This document shows, piece by piece, positions 1-9,023 of a DNA stretch of 9,648 nt. The stretch spans positions 1-9,648 of the forward strand of contig JACQEF010000155.1 of the NCBI GenBank assembly GCA_016200745.1. Reading direction: 5' to 3'. The notes beneath the pieces were generated by a model. That model searched no databases, was not told where the DNA came from, and was given only the letters and a program-made list of their open reading frames with translations. The position numbers were made by a program, and so were the translations under genes. Numbering within the stretch: position 1 is the first letter of the stretch; every line of letters begins with the position of its first letter. The stretch is from Chloroflexota bacterium. GTDB taxonomy: Bacteria > Chloroflexota > Limnocylindria > Limnocylindrales > CSP1-4.

Positions 1-2117
<2,117 letters not shown>

Positions 2118-2121
<4 letters not shown>

Positions 2122-3167
2122 GCGGGCGCTCCCGTCGCCGGGGCCGTGCCCTGGGCTGCCGCTCGCTCCGCGCGGAGCGTTGCGAGCAGCTCGACCGCGA
2201 GACCGGCGTCGATCGTCAGCGCCGCGCGCTCGATCCCCTCCTCCATCTGCCCCACGACGCCCGCCACGAGCAGCGCCGCGCCGGCATTGAGCAGGACGAC
2301 GTCACGATGCGTGCCGGGCTCCCCGTGGAGGACGGCCTCGGTCATCCGCGCGTTCTCCGAGGGCGTGCCGCCCGCCAGCCGCGCCGTGGCGACGCGCCTG
2401 AACCCGAGGGCCGCGGCGTCGATCACGTGCCGCTCGACCGTGTCGCCGGTCACGACGTACGCGACGCCACTGCCGTCGAGCGGCAGCTCGTCGACGCCGT
2501 CACCGTGGATGACGAAGGTTCGCTCGGTGCCGAGGCGAGACACCACCTCGGCCATCCGGGCGGCCAGGCCCGCGTCGCCGACCCCGAGCAGCTGACGCCG
2601 CGTCCCCGCCGGGTTCGTGAGGGGGCCGAGCAGGTTGAACGCGGTCCGCACGCCGATCTCCCGTCGCGTCGGCCCGGCGTACTTCATCGCCGGGTGGAAG
2701 TTCTGCGCGAACAGGAACGCGAAGCCGATCTCCCGGAGCGCCTTGCCCGCCGATTCCGCGTCGTGGTCGATCCGGACCCCGAGCGCGTCGAGCACGTCGG
2801 CCGACCCCGACCGCGAGGTCATGGCCCGGTTGCCGTGCTTCGCGACCGGAACGCCGGCCGCCGCGGCGACCAGTGCCGCCGTCGTCGAGATGTTGAAGGT
2901 CCCGCTGCCGTCCCCGCCAGTTCCCACGACGTCGATCGCGTCGGCCGGCGCCTCCACGCGGAGGACGCGCTCGCGCATCGCCAGCGCGAAGCCGGCGAGC
3001 TCGTCGACGGTTTCGCCGCGCATCCGCAGGCCCATCAGCATCGCGGCGAGCTGGGCCGGCGTCGCCTCACCGTCCATGACCGCGCCCATCGCCGCATGGG
3101 CGTCGTCCATCGACAGCGTGCCGCCCTCCACGATCGTGACCAGGGCGGCTCGGACCTGGTCGCTCAT
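2118..3167 (-). CDS. trpD: Anthranilate phosphoribosyltransferase
   Basis: This 349-residue protein is the usual length for TrpD. It transfers phosphoribose from PRPP to anthranilate, the second step of the pathway, in the cytoplasm. Visible signatures are the PRPP-binding glycine loop GTGGDGSGTFNIS at residues 82-94, KHGNRAMTSRSGSADVLDALG at 110-130 (anthranilate and Mg-PRPP site), NFHPAMKYAGPTRREIG, and RTAFNLLGPLTNP. The ATG at 3167 is chosen because it overlaps the trpG stop as ATGA and starts exactly where TrpD homology should. The open frame extends far upstream, but that part is only a shadow of trpG. The 3' end overlaps the start of the trpC/F/B gene by 4 nt, and the last codons carry that gene's ribosome binding site. 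No disruption is visible. Confidence 0.96.
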
Positions 3168-3847
3168 CGAACGGACCCCGCGGGCAGCCCGGTCTCGGCC
3201 ATGCCGGCCGTGGCGAAGGAGCCGCTGGCGTCGTCGAGGCGGGACGCCTCGCCCTCGCCGGCGAGGCGCAGGAAGTTGGCGAGGAGGTGCGGGCCCTGCG
3301 GTGTCAGGACCGATTCGGGATGGAACTGGACGCCTTCGAGAGGGAGCGTCGCGTGGCGGAGGCCCATCACCACGCGGTCGACCTCGCTGATCGCGGTGAC
3401 GCGCAGCTCGACCGGCAGCGTGGCCGGATCCACGGCCAGCGAGTGGTATCGGGCGGCCATGAACGCCGGCGGCATTCCCTCGAGCAGGCCCGCGCCGTCG
3501 TGGCTCACCTCGGATGCCTCGCCGTGAACGAGGGTGGGGGCGCGGACGATCGACGCCCCGAACGCCACGGCCATCGACTGCATCCCGAGGCAAACCCCCA
3601 GCAGCGGGATCCCCCGCTCCGCGGCGACCCGGACGCTCTCCACCGAGACGCCCGCGTGATCCGGATCGCCCGGTCCCGGCGAGATCACGATCCCGCGCAG
3701 GTCCGAGGCAGGCTCGTCCGCCAGGTCGCGGATGGCGGCGCCGTCCATGGCGTCGTTGCGGACGACGCGGACTTCGGCGCCGGCAGCCTCCAGGGCCTGG
3801 ACGAGGTTGAACGTGAAGCTGTCGTAGTTGTCGATGACCAGGATCAT
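3164..3847 (-). CDS. trpG: Anthranilate synthase component II (glutamine amidotransferase)
   Basis: The 227-residue class I glutamine amidotransferase subunit supplies ammonia from glutamine to TrpE. It begins MILVIDNYDSFTFNLVQ, the classic TrpG N-terminus, which fixes the start at ATG 3847. This start overlaps the trpE stop by 4 nt (ATGA). The catalytic triad is present: Cys86 in LLGVCLGMQ, and His176 and Glu178 in VQFHPESVLT. The oxyanion segment SPGPGDP is at residues 56-62. The C-terminal 25 or so residues (after LLANFLRLAGEG) are a family-unlike tail. A PabA role (shared with folate synthesis) cannot be excluded from sequence, but the position between trpE and trpD makes TrpG much more likely. 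Confidence 0.95.
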   Translation of the reverse strand: MILVIDNYDSFTFNLVQALEAAGAEVRVVRNDAMDGAAIRDLADEPASDLRGIVISPGPGDPDHAGVSVESVRVAAERGIPLLGVCLGMQSMAVAFGASIVRAPTLVHGEASEVSHDGAGLLEGMPPAFMAARYHSLAVDPATLPVELRVTAISEVDRVVMGLRHATLPLEGVQFHPESVLTPQGPHLLANFLRLAGEGEASRLDDASGSFATAGMAETGLPAGSVR

Positions 3848-5234
3848 CGGCGGGGTCCCTTGACCGGTTCGACGGCGGGACGATCCGACGATGGGATCTC
3901 GTCGGGCTCGGGTCGCGGGACGTCGGGGATGCCGGCCGCGAGGTCGATCGCACTCCGGAGGGCGGCCGCCTTGTGCTCGGTCTCTTCGAACTCGCGTTCG
4001 GGGACGGACCCGGCCACGATCCCGGCCCCGGTGTGGACGTGCGCCTGGCCGCCCTTGAGGACGGCGCTCCGGATCGTGATCGCGGTGTCGAGGTTGCCGT
4101 CGTACCCGAGGTAGCCGACCGCTCCGCCGTACAGGCCTCGCCGTTCGCCCTCCGCGGCGGCGATCAGCTGCATCGCCCGGATCTTCGGAGCGCCCGACAG
4201 GGTGCCTGCCGGGAAGACCGACCGGAGCGCGTCGAGTGCGTCGAGCTCGGGTCGCAGCCGGCCCTCGACGTGGCTGACAAGGTGGAGGACGTGGCTGTAG
4301 CGCTCGACCTCCATGTACTTGCTGACGGTCACCGTCCCGGCCCGGGCCACCCGGCCCAGGTCGTTGCGGCCGAGATCGACGAGCATCACGTGCTCGGCCC
4401 GCTCCTTGGGATCGGCTTGGAGCTCCTCGGCCAGGAGCGCGTCCTCGCGGGCGTCCGCCCCGCGCGGCCGGGTCCCGGCGATCGGGTGGGTCGTGAGGCG
4501 GTCGCCCTCGACCTGGAGCAGGAGCTCGGGCGACGCGCCGACGACCTCGTAGCCGGGCGTCCGGACGAAGAACAGGCGATGGCCTCCTTGGCGACCCGGA
4601 CGGCGCCGATGTACTCGTCACGGCCGAGACTGGTCTCGACCGGGCCGCCGACGGCCGGGAACGGGGTCGCCGTGCCCGAAGCCGCGGCCGCGCTGCCGTT
4701 GCCTGGCCTTCGGCTCGTTCCGTTCAGCTCCGCCGCGCTCGGGCGCGCGGTACGTTCCAGCGCCTCGAAGATCGCGGTCTCCGCGATCCGGTAGCGACCT
4801 TCCAGATCCGGCGTCTCTGTGTGGAGCGAGGCGATTGCGGAAAGTGTGTGGGTCAGGTGGTCGAACACCAGCACGAGGTCGGTCTCGATGAAGGCGGCGA
4901 TCGGGACCCCGACCGGGTCGCGATCCGGGAGCGGCACGGTTGGCTCGAAGGACGAGATCGCGTCGTAGGCGAGGGCGCCGACCGCGCCGCCGGTGAACCG
5001 GGGCATTCCCTCGGTCGGCTGGACTCGACGACGCGGTACGAACCCCCGGATCGCGGCGAGGGGATCCGACGCGACGGATTCGAGGAGGTACGCCGGCCCG
5101 CCGTCGTCGAGGCGCAGGAAGGCGCCGATCGGGGTCTCGAGGTCCGCCGGGCGAGTGGCGCGCAGCAGGATCGTGTCGGCGTTCGCGGCCAGGCGCCCGG
5201 TCTGCGCCAGGCTGATCGGATCGGCTGTGGTCAT
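3844..5234 (-). pseudogene. trpE: Anthranilate synthase component I, disrupted by an internal deletion with frameshift
   Basis: TrpE turns chorismate plus ammonia (from TrpG) into anthranilate. The start ATG 5234 has GAGG 9 nt upstream. The first frame covers 5234 to about 4577: residues 50-54 are LLESV (part of the tryptophan feedback site in the family), then FTGGAVGALAYD, then EYIGAVRVAKEAIA. Homology then jumps to another frame from about 4575: LFFVRTPGYEVVGASPELL, PIAGTRPRG, LVDLGRNDLGRV, FPAGTLSGAPKIRAM, VHTGAGIVAGSVPE. Expected family sequence between these blocks (the AGDIFQVV...NPSPY region, about 38 residues) is absent, and the net loss is 1 mod 3 bases. A second gap is likely at about 5068-5076, where LLESVA runs straight into SDPLAAI without the usual RYSFIG stretch of about 40 residues; that one keeps the frame. 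The first frame stops at 4388-4386, as TGATG with an in-frame ATG of the second part. As written, no functional TrpE is made. It could be a true deletion or an assembly fault. Confidence 0.85.
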
Positions 5235-5246
5235 CGTGTGCGGCCT

Positions 5247-5282
5247 CGGAGAATCAAGAACGACCAATCGTCTCCGGGACGA
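5247..5282 (-). promoter_or_regulatory. Competing hairpins between T-box and trpE start (putative expression platform)
   Basis: Two helices visible on the minus strand cannot form together. One is TCGTC/GACGA (5282-5278 with 5272-5268), followed by a poor T-rich stretch, and resembles the usual CTTTCGTCCC start of a T-box terminator. The other is CGGAGA/TCTCCG (5276-5271 with 5252-5247), which reaches the first G of the trpE ribosome binding site GAGG at 5247-5244. No clean run of T residues follows either, so control of translation is at least as plausible as transcription termination. This is inference from base pairing by eye. Confidence 0.4.
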
Positions 5283-5569
5283 AAGGTCGAGCCTTCCGCG
5301 GTGCCACCCTCATTCGGCGTTGCCGCACTCTCCTGACCGACGGGCCTGGGTTCCACCCGGGGCTACCCCTGCCGATCGGCGCTGCCCGATATCGCTGGCG
5401 CTCTGCGCCGGAGCCTACTTGCGCCTGCGGCTTGCGCCGCTTCGCGTTCGGTCCGGAGACTCCCGGGTCCATTCCCTGTCGTCGTCGCTCCGGCTCGCAC
5501 CAACCGCCGGATCTCTGGGTCGACGTGCGACGGGTACTCGTCCCGATCACAGCCCGTTCTTCGTGATGT
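5268..5569 (-). ncRNA. Tryptophan T-box leader (riboswitch) of the trp operon
   Basis: The leader contains the near-invariant T-box sequence AGGGTGGCACCGCGG at 5310-5296. Its UGGC bulge is complementary to a tRNA ending GCCA, which fits the G discriminator of bacterial tRNA-Trp. Stem I is recognisable: GGGACGAGTA (5' side of the specifier loop, AGUA), then CAGAGA (AG bulge) near 5516, the distal loop GGTTGGTGCGAGCC, and the 3' specifier side GGGAATGGACCC, in which the specifier codon is TGG at 5471-5469 (tryptophan). A GCGGC-GCAA-GCCGC hairpin at 5440-5427 fits stem III. The leader ends just upstream of trpE, so uncharged tRNA-Trp should switch the operon on. T-boxes of this kind are best known in Firmicutes and also occur in Actinobacteria, Chloroflexi and Deinococcota. 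The exact 5' end is estimated from the promoter. Confidence 0.93.
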
Positions 5570-5575
5570 CCGCGG

Positions 5576-5605
5576 AGTATGGGTCGGCCCCACGCGACAC
5601 GTCAA
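5576..5605 (-). promoter_or_regulatory. Putative sigma70-type promoter for the T-box/trp transcript
   Basis: On the minus strand TTGACG (5605-5600) is followed after 18 nt by CATACT (5581-5576), matching 5/6 and 4/6 of the -35 and -10 consensus. The predicted start near 5569 lies a few bases before stem I of the T-box, where a leader transcript is expected to begin. It sits 11 nt after the encoded CCA end of tRNA-Ser. Confidence 0.55.
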
Positions 5606-5614
5606 GCGCCTGCG

Positions 5615-5703
<89 letters not shown>

Positions 5704-5752
5704 AGCGTGGGCAGGATAGCGCGGCTCGGTGCGCGACCTCAACGCGCGACGA

Positions 5753-5782
5753 GCTCCGCGGTCCGGCTACGGCCCGCGGAGC
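5753..5782 (-). terminator. GC-rich hairpin after the SPFH remnant, possible terminator
   Basis: A perfect 9-bp inverted repeat, GCTCCGCGG / CCGCGGAGC (5753-5761 and 5774-5782), encloses a 12-nt loop. It begins 3 nt downstream of the TAG stop at 5785 and lies before tRNA-Ser. No T tract follows on either strand, so intrinsic termination is only a possibility. Confidence 0.35.
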
Positions 5783-5784
5783 CG

Positions 5785-6076
5785 CTAGGGGGCCGGCGAC
5801 GCCGACGGCACCGCCGCCTGGCCGAGCAACCCCTTGAGATCGAAGATCGACGCGTTGCCGGACGGGGACCAGCATCACCGTGATCTTGTCAGCCAGCTTC
5901 TGGATGTACTGGTACTGCAGGGTCTGGTCCGACAGCGAGGCCGCGAGCGCCCGGTTGGCGGTCGCCTGGCCGCTTGCCAGGGCGACGGCCTGGTCGGCCT
6001 GGATCTTCTTCTGGGCCAGGATCTGCTGCTCGGTCTGGACCTGCTGCTGCGCGACCTGCTTGGCCTCGATAGCCGA
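5785..6076 (-). pseudogene. 3' remnant of an SPFH/prohibitin-like membrane-associated protein, with a 1-nt frameshift
   Basis: The minus strand encodes AIEAKQVAQQQVQTEQQ, then AQKKIQADQAVALASGQA, then QYQYIQKLADKITVMLVP. This is the coiled-coil and C-terminal end typical of SPFH (stomatin/prohibitin) proteins, which scaffold membrane domains. After LVP the sense continues only one base out of frame, as SGNASIFDLKGLLGQA and a Pro/Ala tail to TAG at 5787-5785. The shift falls at a run of four C (GGGG on the plus strand, 5864-5867), consistent with one extra base. The N-terminal two thirds (membrane anchor and SPFH core, about 200 residues) is absent: upstream of about 6076 the sequence is unlike the family, and the preceding gene ends at 6102. 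It could be a real truncation or an assembly deletion. SPFH assignment rests on this tail only. Confidence 0.7.
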
Positions 6077-6101
6077 CCCCGCGAGGCACGGGTGGTGAGG
6101 G

Positions 6102-6689
6102 TCAGCCAATCGGTTCGGCCGTCTCCTGCTTGAGCTCGTGGAACGCCCGGAGCCACGCGCGACTGAGTGCAGCGATCCCGACGACGAGGACGACGCCACC
6201 GATCGCCGACGCCCCACCCCCGATCCGGAGGCCGGCGATCCCGCCGGCGATGAGGCCCCCGGCCACCAGGAGTGCGACCACTGTCCGGCGGCGCCGGTCG
6301 TTGCGCTCCCAGAGCACCCCGGACACGAGCGCAAGGAAGATTCCGGTCGCCAGGATTCCGAGCCAGGCGTCGCCTTCGAACGAGTGGCTGCTGGCCACAC
6401 TCGGGCTCACGGCGAAGGCAAGGACGAACATGCCGAGGAGCAGCAGGGCCATCGCGCCACCCTCGACGATCGCCGAGCGCACACCGTCGACCAGGCCGGC
6501 GTGCCGATGGAGGAGGTAGGCCCGGAACCCGAAGCCCGACGCTCCGGCAAGCGCGACGCTGTACTTGGCGAGCCCACCCGGATCGCTCGTCCCCGACGTC
6601 GTGAAGCCGGGCGTGGCCGCCAGGGCGACGACGCACAGGATGAGTGCGACCACGCCCAACGCAATGGCGATCACGCGTCTCACGTCCAT
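6102..6689 (-). CDS. Multi-pass membrane protein of unknown function
   Basis: I do not recognise the family. From ATG 6689 the protein has 195 residues. Hydrophobic segments lie at about 6-25, 73-94, 107-127, 136-154 and 163-179, with a weaker one at about 42-60, so five or six membrane spans are likely. Basic residues (RNDRRRR) sit between spans three and four. Alternative start: GTG 6716 adds nine residues (MIRERLARD) and has GGGGAG 4 nt upstream, so it may be the true start; ATG 6689 has no clear ribosome binding site. The protein ends FHELKQETAEPIG with TGA at 6102. The 90 or so nt separating it from the lipoprotein gene show nothing I can name. Its neighbour downstream is the SPFH remnant, and multi-spanning proteins often sit beside SPFH genes, but no shared role is shown. 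Confidence 0.8.
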   Translation of the reverse strand: MDVRRVIAIALGVVALILCVVALAATPGFTTSGTSDPGGLAKYSVALAGASGFGFRAYLLHRHAGLVDGVRSAIVEGGAMALLLLGMFVLAFAVSPSVASSHSFEGDAWLGILATGIFLALVSGVLWERNDRRRRTVVALLVAGGLIAGGIAGLRIGGGASAIGGVVLVVGIAALSRAWLRAFHELKQETAEPIG

Positions 6690-6806
6690 GTCCCGGGCCA
6701 ATCGCTCGCGGATCACCCGACTCCCCCGTCGGATCCGAACGGCCGCATCATGGCCCGCCGATGGGGCACGGGCAAGGGCCAAACGGCCGTCGCGCTGGTC
6801 CCAGGG

Positions 6807-8123
6807 TCACAGCCCGGAACCGATCCACACCGCCGGCTCACCTGGCTGGTTGCCGCCATCCCAGGCATCGCCCACGGCGACGACCCGACCACCGGTGAGC
6901 GCGACGCCGCTCGGCAAGTCGGTGTGCAACCGGATGCCCATCGAGCCGCGGTCGCGCCACTTGCGCCCGTCCGCCGACACCCACAGGCGGACTTCACCCG
7001 ATCGGTCCTCGCCCAGATCGATCAGGCCTGTCGGGCCAACCGTGAGCAGCCTGAATTCGCCTGGGTCGGGTCCCTCGAAGGCCGGCTGGCCCGGCTTCGG
7101 AAACACCGGTGGCAGCTGCTCCCAGGTGCGCCCATCGATCGACCACCAGTGGGTCTCGACGCCCCAGCCACAATCGAGACCCGACCGCTCGCACTGCACC
7201 CGCTCGTCGTGGGATCCCTCGTTGCCGATCAGGAGCACGCCCTCGGACGTCACGTGCAGGCGGCCGAGCGCAACGTCCAGGTCCGGCGGGAACCCCGCCT
7301 TTGCCGGCACAGGCCGCCAGACGGTGCCGTCCCGCGATTCCCAGAACGCCGCGACGTAGCGGCCGCCGACGTCCTGCGTACCGGCGGCAAGCCATCGACC
7401 ATTGACGAACGCCACGTCGGCAACGGCGCCCGAACTCAGCCGCGCGGCGGCGTCGTTGACCGCTGTCCAGGCTCGGCCGTCGGACGATCTCCAGATGCCA
7501 GCCCGATCAGCCTCACTGCCGACCACGAGGAAACCGTCGGCCGTGGCCGTGGCCGCCGCCAGCTGGGGACCGTCGGGGCTGGTGGATGGGAACGGCACGC
7601 GCTCCCAGCTCTCGCCGTCTGCCGACCACCAGGTCGCCGGGGCTTCGACCTCACAACACGTGTCACCGAACAGGACGATGCCGTGCGGTCCAGCTGCGAG
7701 CAGGTGGATCTCCGACGTATCCGCCGGCCCGACGCCGGCGTCGATCGGCACCGTCCTCCACGAATCGCCGGTATCCGACAGGAAGACGGCCGCCTGATCG
7801 TTGAACTGGTTCCGCCCCGGCAAGCGCACGCGCCCATACGCCACCAGGCCGGATCCCCAGGCGACCACGCCGTCGATCCGTTCGGCCATGTTCGGTTCGC
7901 CAAACGGAGCGGCAACACGCGTCCAGCGAAGGTCGCCGTCCTGCTCACCGGGGATCTGCGAGGCGGTTGGTTCCGGACTCCGGGTGGAACGGGGTCTCGG
8001 CGTTGCTGTCGCCGCGCTCGATGGGTCGGCACGCACGGACGGTTCGGGTGACGCCGGAGGACTCGACGTGCACCCTCCAGCCAGGAGCACGACCAGCAAG
8101 GCCGCAACCGAGGATGCGCGCAT
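6807..8123 (-). CDS. Predicted lipoprotein with six Asp-box repeats (beta-propeller)
   Basis: From ATG 8123 the protein has 438 residues. The N-terminus MRASSVAALLVVLLAGGC is a lipoprotein signal peptide, with cleavage before Cys18, so the mature protein should be lipid-anchored outside the cytoplasmic membrane. A Ser/Pro/Thr-rich linker follows (about residues 19-60). The rest contains six Asp-box motifs (SxDxGxxW-like): SDTGDSW, SADGESW, SSDGRAW, SRDGTVW, SIDGRTW and SADGRKW. Such repeats mark the blades of sialidase/BNR-type propellers. Cysteine pairs (CC, and CERSGLDC) suggest disulfides, as expected outside the cell. No catalytic residues of sialidases can be recognised, so a binding or structural role is as likely as an enzyme. 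ATG 8159 is an alternative start that would overlap the upstream gene by 14 nt. Confidence 0.85.
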   Translation of the reverse strand: MRASSVAALLVVLLAGGCTSSPPASPEPSVRADPSSAATATPRPRSTRSPEPTASQIPGEQDGDLRWTRVAAPFGEPNMAERIDGVVAWGSGLVAYGRVRLPGRNQFNDQAAVFLSDTGDSWRTVPIDAGVGPADTSEIHLLAAGPHGIVLFGDTCCEVEAPATWWSADGESWERVPFPSTSPDGPQLAAATATADGFLVVGSEADRAGIWRSSDGRAWTAVNDAAARLSSGAVADVAFVNGRWLAAGTQDVGGRYVAAFWESRDGTVWRPVPAKAGFPPDLDVALGRLHVTSEGVLLIGNEGSHDERVQCERSGLDCGWGVETHWWSIDGRTWEQLPPVFPKPGQPAFEGPDPGEFRLLTVGPTGLIDLGEDRSGEVRLWVSADGRKWRDRGSMGIRLHTDLPSGVALTGGRVVAVGDAWDGGNQPGEPAVWIGSGL

Positions 8124-8145
8124 CCTCGGTTCTCGGCCGTCGGCG

Positions 8146-8866
8146 CTACCGGCGCTCATGGCGACGCCCCGCGTGATGATGGGCGCCATGGCGGTGGCCG
8201 AAGGTGACTCCCCACGCCTCCAGCTCGTCGTGAAGCGCCTCGCGGGCACTTGGCGGCCAGATCCGCAGGTCGACTGCGACTCCACCGGTCGGCCCGGTGA
8301 GTCGCAGCTCGTCGCTCGTCACGGCCGCCTCGAGCAGCGCGGGATCATCGAGCACACGACCGGGCCGACGGAACCAGACGTCCGTCCAGGTCCGGACCGC
8401 GACGCCGTGCTGGCAGAGCTCGAGCTCGTGCTCCTGCCAGCCGATCAGGATCTCGAGGGCGGCCCACACGCCGATGGATGCCAGCAGGGCAGAGATCGCG
8501 AATGGCAGCGAATCCGCGTGAAGGGGTCCCGATGCGGCGCGCAGGACCAGGAAGAAACGCGATTGTGGCCGCCACGATGAACGGGATCACCCAACCCTGG
8601 AGCACCGGCGGATTGAGATGCGTGAGCTCATCCTCGAGCGCCGCGTCGATCTCGTCGCCGGTCACGTACCGACCGGCACCGAACATGGGATACGCGCGCC
8701 CGAGGTCGTGCAGGTAGTGCCCGGGATGCCACGGCCGATGGGCCGCCCGCCCCTCGAACAGCCCGCGAACGATGGATCGCGCCTGGGCGCGACGCTCGTT
8801 CCCGGTCGGGAGCCAGGTCGGCGGCGGCACGGGTGACTCGAGCAACAGCGACGAGATCCAGCCCAT
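8146..8866 (-). pseudogene. Two-TM protein with a possible PH-like C-terminal domain, frameshifted
   Basis: ATG 8866 has GGAGG 5 nt upstream, a strong ribosome binding site. The first frame gives a soluble N-terminal part of about 90 residues (MGWISSLLLESP...), then a membrane span GWVIPFIVAATIA. Sense then continues one base out of frame as FFLVLRAASGPLHADS, a second span LPFAISALLASIGVWAALEI, and a soluble tail HELELCQHGVAVRTWTDVWF... ending at TGA 8148-8146. The shift sits at TTT (plus strand AAA, 8555-8557), where removal of one T rejoins both halves into about 240 residues. The tail looks like small bacterial PH-type domains, but that is a weak impression. As written, the first frame stops at 8345 and would give 173 residues. 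It is 22 nt upstream of the lipoprotein gene, so the two were probably co-transcribed. A sequencing error is the simplest cause. Confidence 0.75.
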
Positions 8867-9023
8867 ACCCCCCTCCCCTGCGAGCTGCCCGCGGTCCGCG
8901 GCCCAGGGCCAGCATGCCTGACCTGGGCGCGATACGGCAATGGTGACCTATCGTGATCAGGACGCGGCGCCTCGGAACGTTGTGGCGCGCCCCTACGCAG
9001 GACACCATCAGACCAGGAGCACC
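8867..9023. other. Divergent intergenic region with an inverted repeat
   Basis: This 157-nt gap separates the minus-strand membrane-protein gene from the plus-strand monooxygenase gene, so promoters in both directions are expected. A perfect 7-bp inverted repeat, GCCCAGG / CCTGGGC (8901-8907 and 8922-8928, 14-nt gap), could be an operator or a leader hairpin. The palindrome TGATCA lies near 8954. I found no convincing -35/-10 pair on either strand. Confidence 0.4.

Noticed and set aside
4386..4580. Programmed frameshift as the explanation for trpE
   Set aside because: No slippery heptamer is visible at the junction and about 38 conserved residues are missing, which slippage cannot explain.
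3848..4621. Upstream extension of the trpG frame
   Set aside because: It is out of frame with trpE in an area where trpE motifs are clear; TrpG starts exactly at MILVIDNYDSF.
5235..5267. Upstream start of trpE at 5267 (MVVLDS...)
   Set aside because: It would start at a non-ATG codon inside the leader hairpins; ATG 5234 has GAGG at good spacing and gives a normal TrpE N-terminus.
6138..8051. Long plus-strand open frame of 637 codons
   Set aside because: Opposite the lipoprotein and membrane protein genes, which have a signal peptide, Asp-boxes and membrane spans; the plus product has none.
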